13,411 bases of DNA, from contig JAUWKK010000033.1 in NCBI GenBank assembly GCA_030614245.1, forward strand, positions 1 through 13,411, read 5' to 3'. Origin of the DNA: Planctomycetota bacterium (GTDB lineage: Bacteria; Planctomycetota; PUPC01; JABMSA01; JAUWKK01). This document shows, piece by piece, positions 13,085 to 13,411 of the stretch (the stretch's first letter is position 1; each line of letters opens with the position of its first letter). The translations under genes were made by a program, and so were the position numbers. The notes below the pieces were generated by a model. The model saw nothing but the letters and a program-made list of their open reading frames with translations. It was not told the DNA's origin and searched no databases.

Positions 13085-13411
13085 TTGATTTCATCAGCGA
13101 TTACCTTGGCGAGAGAGAGCGGCTCGGGCTGCGGCGGCATCTGCGAGAAGTCGCGTCGCCGCAGGGGCGGACCGTCCTCGTTGATGGCCGCGAACTGCTA
13201 TGCTTCTGCTCGAATAACTACCTCGGCCTGGCGAACGACCCCGCGCTCAAGCGTGCCGCAAAGGAAGCCGTGGACCGGTTCGGCACGGGCGGCGGTGCGT
13301 CGCGCCTGATCTGCGGTAACATGCCGCCGCATCGGCAGCTCGAACGCGCCGTCGCCGGGCTGAAGGGCACCGAAGATGCGATACTGTTTCCGTCGGGCTA
13401 TGCGGCGAATG
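13081..13411 (+). CDS. bioF: 8-amino-7-oxononanoate synthase, N-terminal 110 residues (cut by window edge)
   Basis: Pyridoxal-phosphate enzyme that condenses pimeloyl-thioester with alanine to make KAPA in biotin synthesis. It begins with GTG at 13081, overlapping the SDR stop by four bases (GTGA), with GGGGCGGG upstream. The visible part carries FCSNNYLGLANDPALKRAA, then FGTGGGASRLICGN, H-x-x-LE and LFPSGYAAN, the substrate and cofactor-site landmarks of the alpha-oxoamine synthase family. BioF is distinguished from its relatives (Kbl, HemA, SPT) mainly by the bioB context, but the SNNYLGL...GTGGGASRL pattern fits BioF well. The Schiff-base Lys lies beyond the window. Confidence 0.9.
   Translation, partial: MIDFISDYLGERERLGLRRHLREVASPQGRTVLVDGRELLCFCSNNYLGLANDPALKRAAKEAVDRFGTGGGASRLICGNMPPHRQLERAVAGLKGTEDAILFPSGYAAN

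Noticed and set aside
11335..13411. A new defence or mobile system around the biotin genes
   Set aside because: All three genes are recognisable metabolic enzymes with normal operon spacing; nothing suggests defence or mobility.

Overview
The window is a GC-rich (about 60% by eye) piece of chromosome with an ordinary bacterial gene layout. Shine-Dalgarno sites of the GGAGG type are recognisable, and several sigma-70-like promoters of the form TTGAC(A/C)-17-TACAAT can be read. The gene content (a secreted planctomycete/PVC-like protein, a eukaryote-like long PurB, a tiny lysine-rich protein, many palindromic repeat elements, an anaerobe-type BioB) suggests an uncultured, probably anaerobic or facultative environmental bacterium, perhaps of the Planctomycetes/PVC, Armatimonadetes or Hydrogenedentes kind. 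That placement is inference and weak. No phage, transposase, CRISPR, tRNA or rRNA gene was found.

Layout. Positions 1-632 (-): start of a secreted protein of unknown function, cut by the window edge. 851-1237 (-): wreck of a small membrane-anchored protein (nonsense codon 2 and two frame changes). 1471-1800 (-): a 109-residue Cys-rich zinc-binding protein. 2085-3137 (-): a DapA-family aldolase, preceded by a 36-residue lysine-rich protein (3244-3354) behind its own promoter. 3446-4052: poorly coding stretch with protein remnants and a terminator-like hairpin. 4053-5803 (-): purB and a DUF2007-type protein in a two-gene operon with a clear promoter. 5907-6242: three tandem copies of a palindromic-ended element. 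6224-8056 (-): a DNA methyltransferase with internal zinc ribbons, whose stop codon lies inside the third copy of that element. 8121-8170: REP-like hairpins. 8311-8778 (+): a one-helix membrane protein. 8941-10254 (+): a GT1/MGT-type glycosyltransferase. 10191-11147 (-): a heptosyltransferase-like GT9 enzyme overlapping the previous gene tail to tail. 11335-13411 (+): a biotin operon, bioB - SDR reductase - bioF (cut by the window edge), divergent from the GT9 gene with two well-formed promoters between them.

How it fits together. The two glycosyltransferases suggest cell-surface glycan or LPS-type work. The bio genes are tightly overlapped and probably co-transcribed; the SDR between bioB and bioF may be a dedicated ketoacyl reductase for the pimeloyl precursor. 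BioB lacks the Cys97-equivalent ligand of the E. coli enzyme and has an extra Cys, as in the anaerobe (type II) biotin synthases. No clearly new multi-gene system is evident. The most unusual features are short repeats that have entered coding sequence: a perfect 22-bp palindrome inside the GT1 gene, a shared PPQRAG-coding 18-mer near the starts of GT1 and the SDR, and the repeat that ends the methyltransferase gene.
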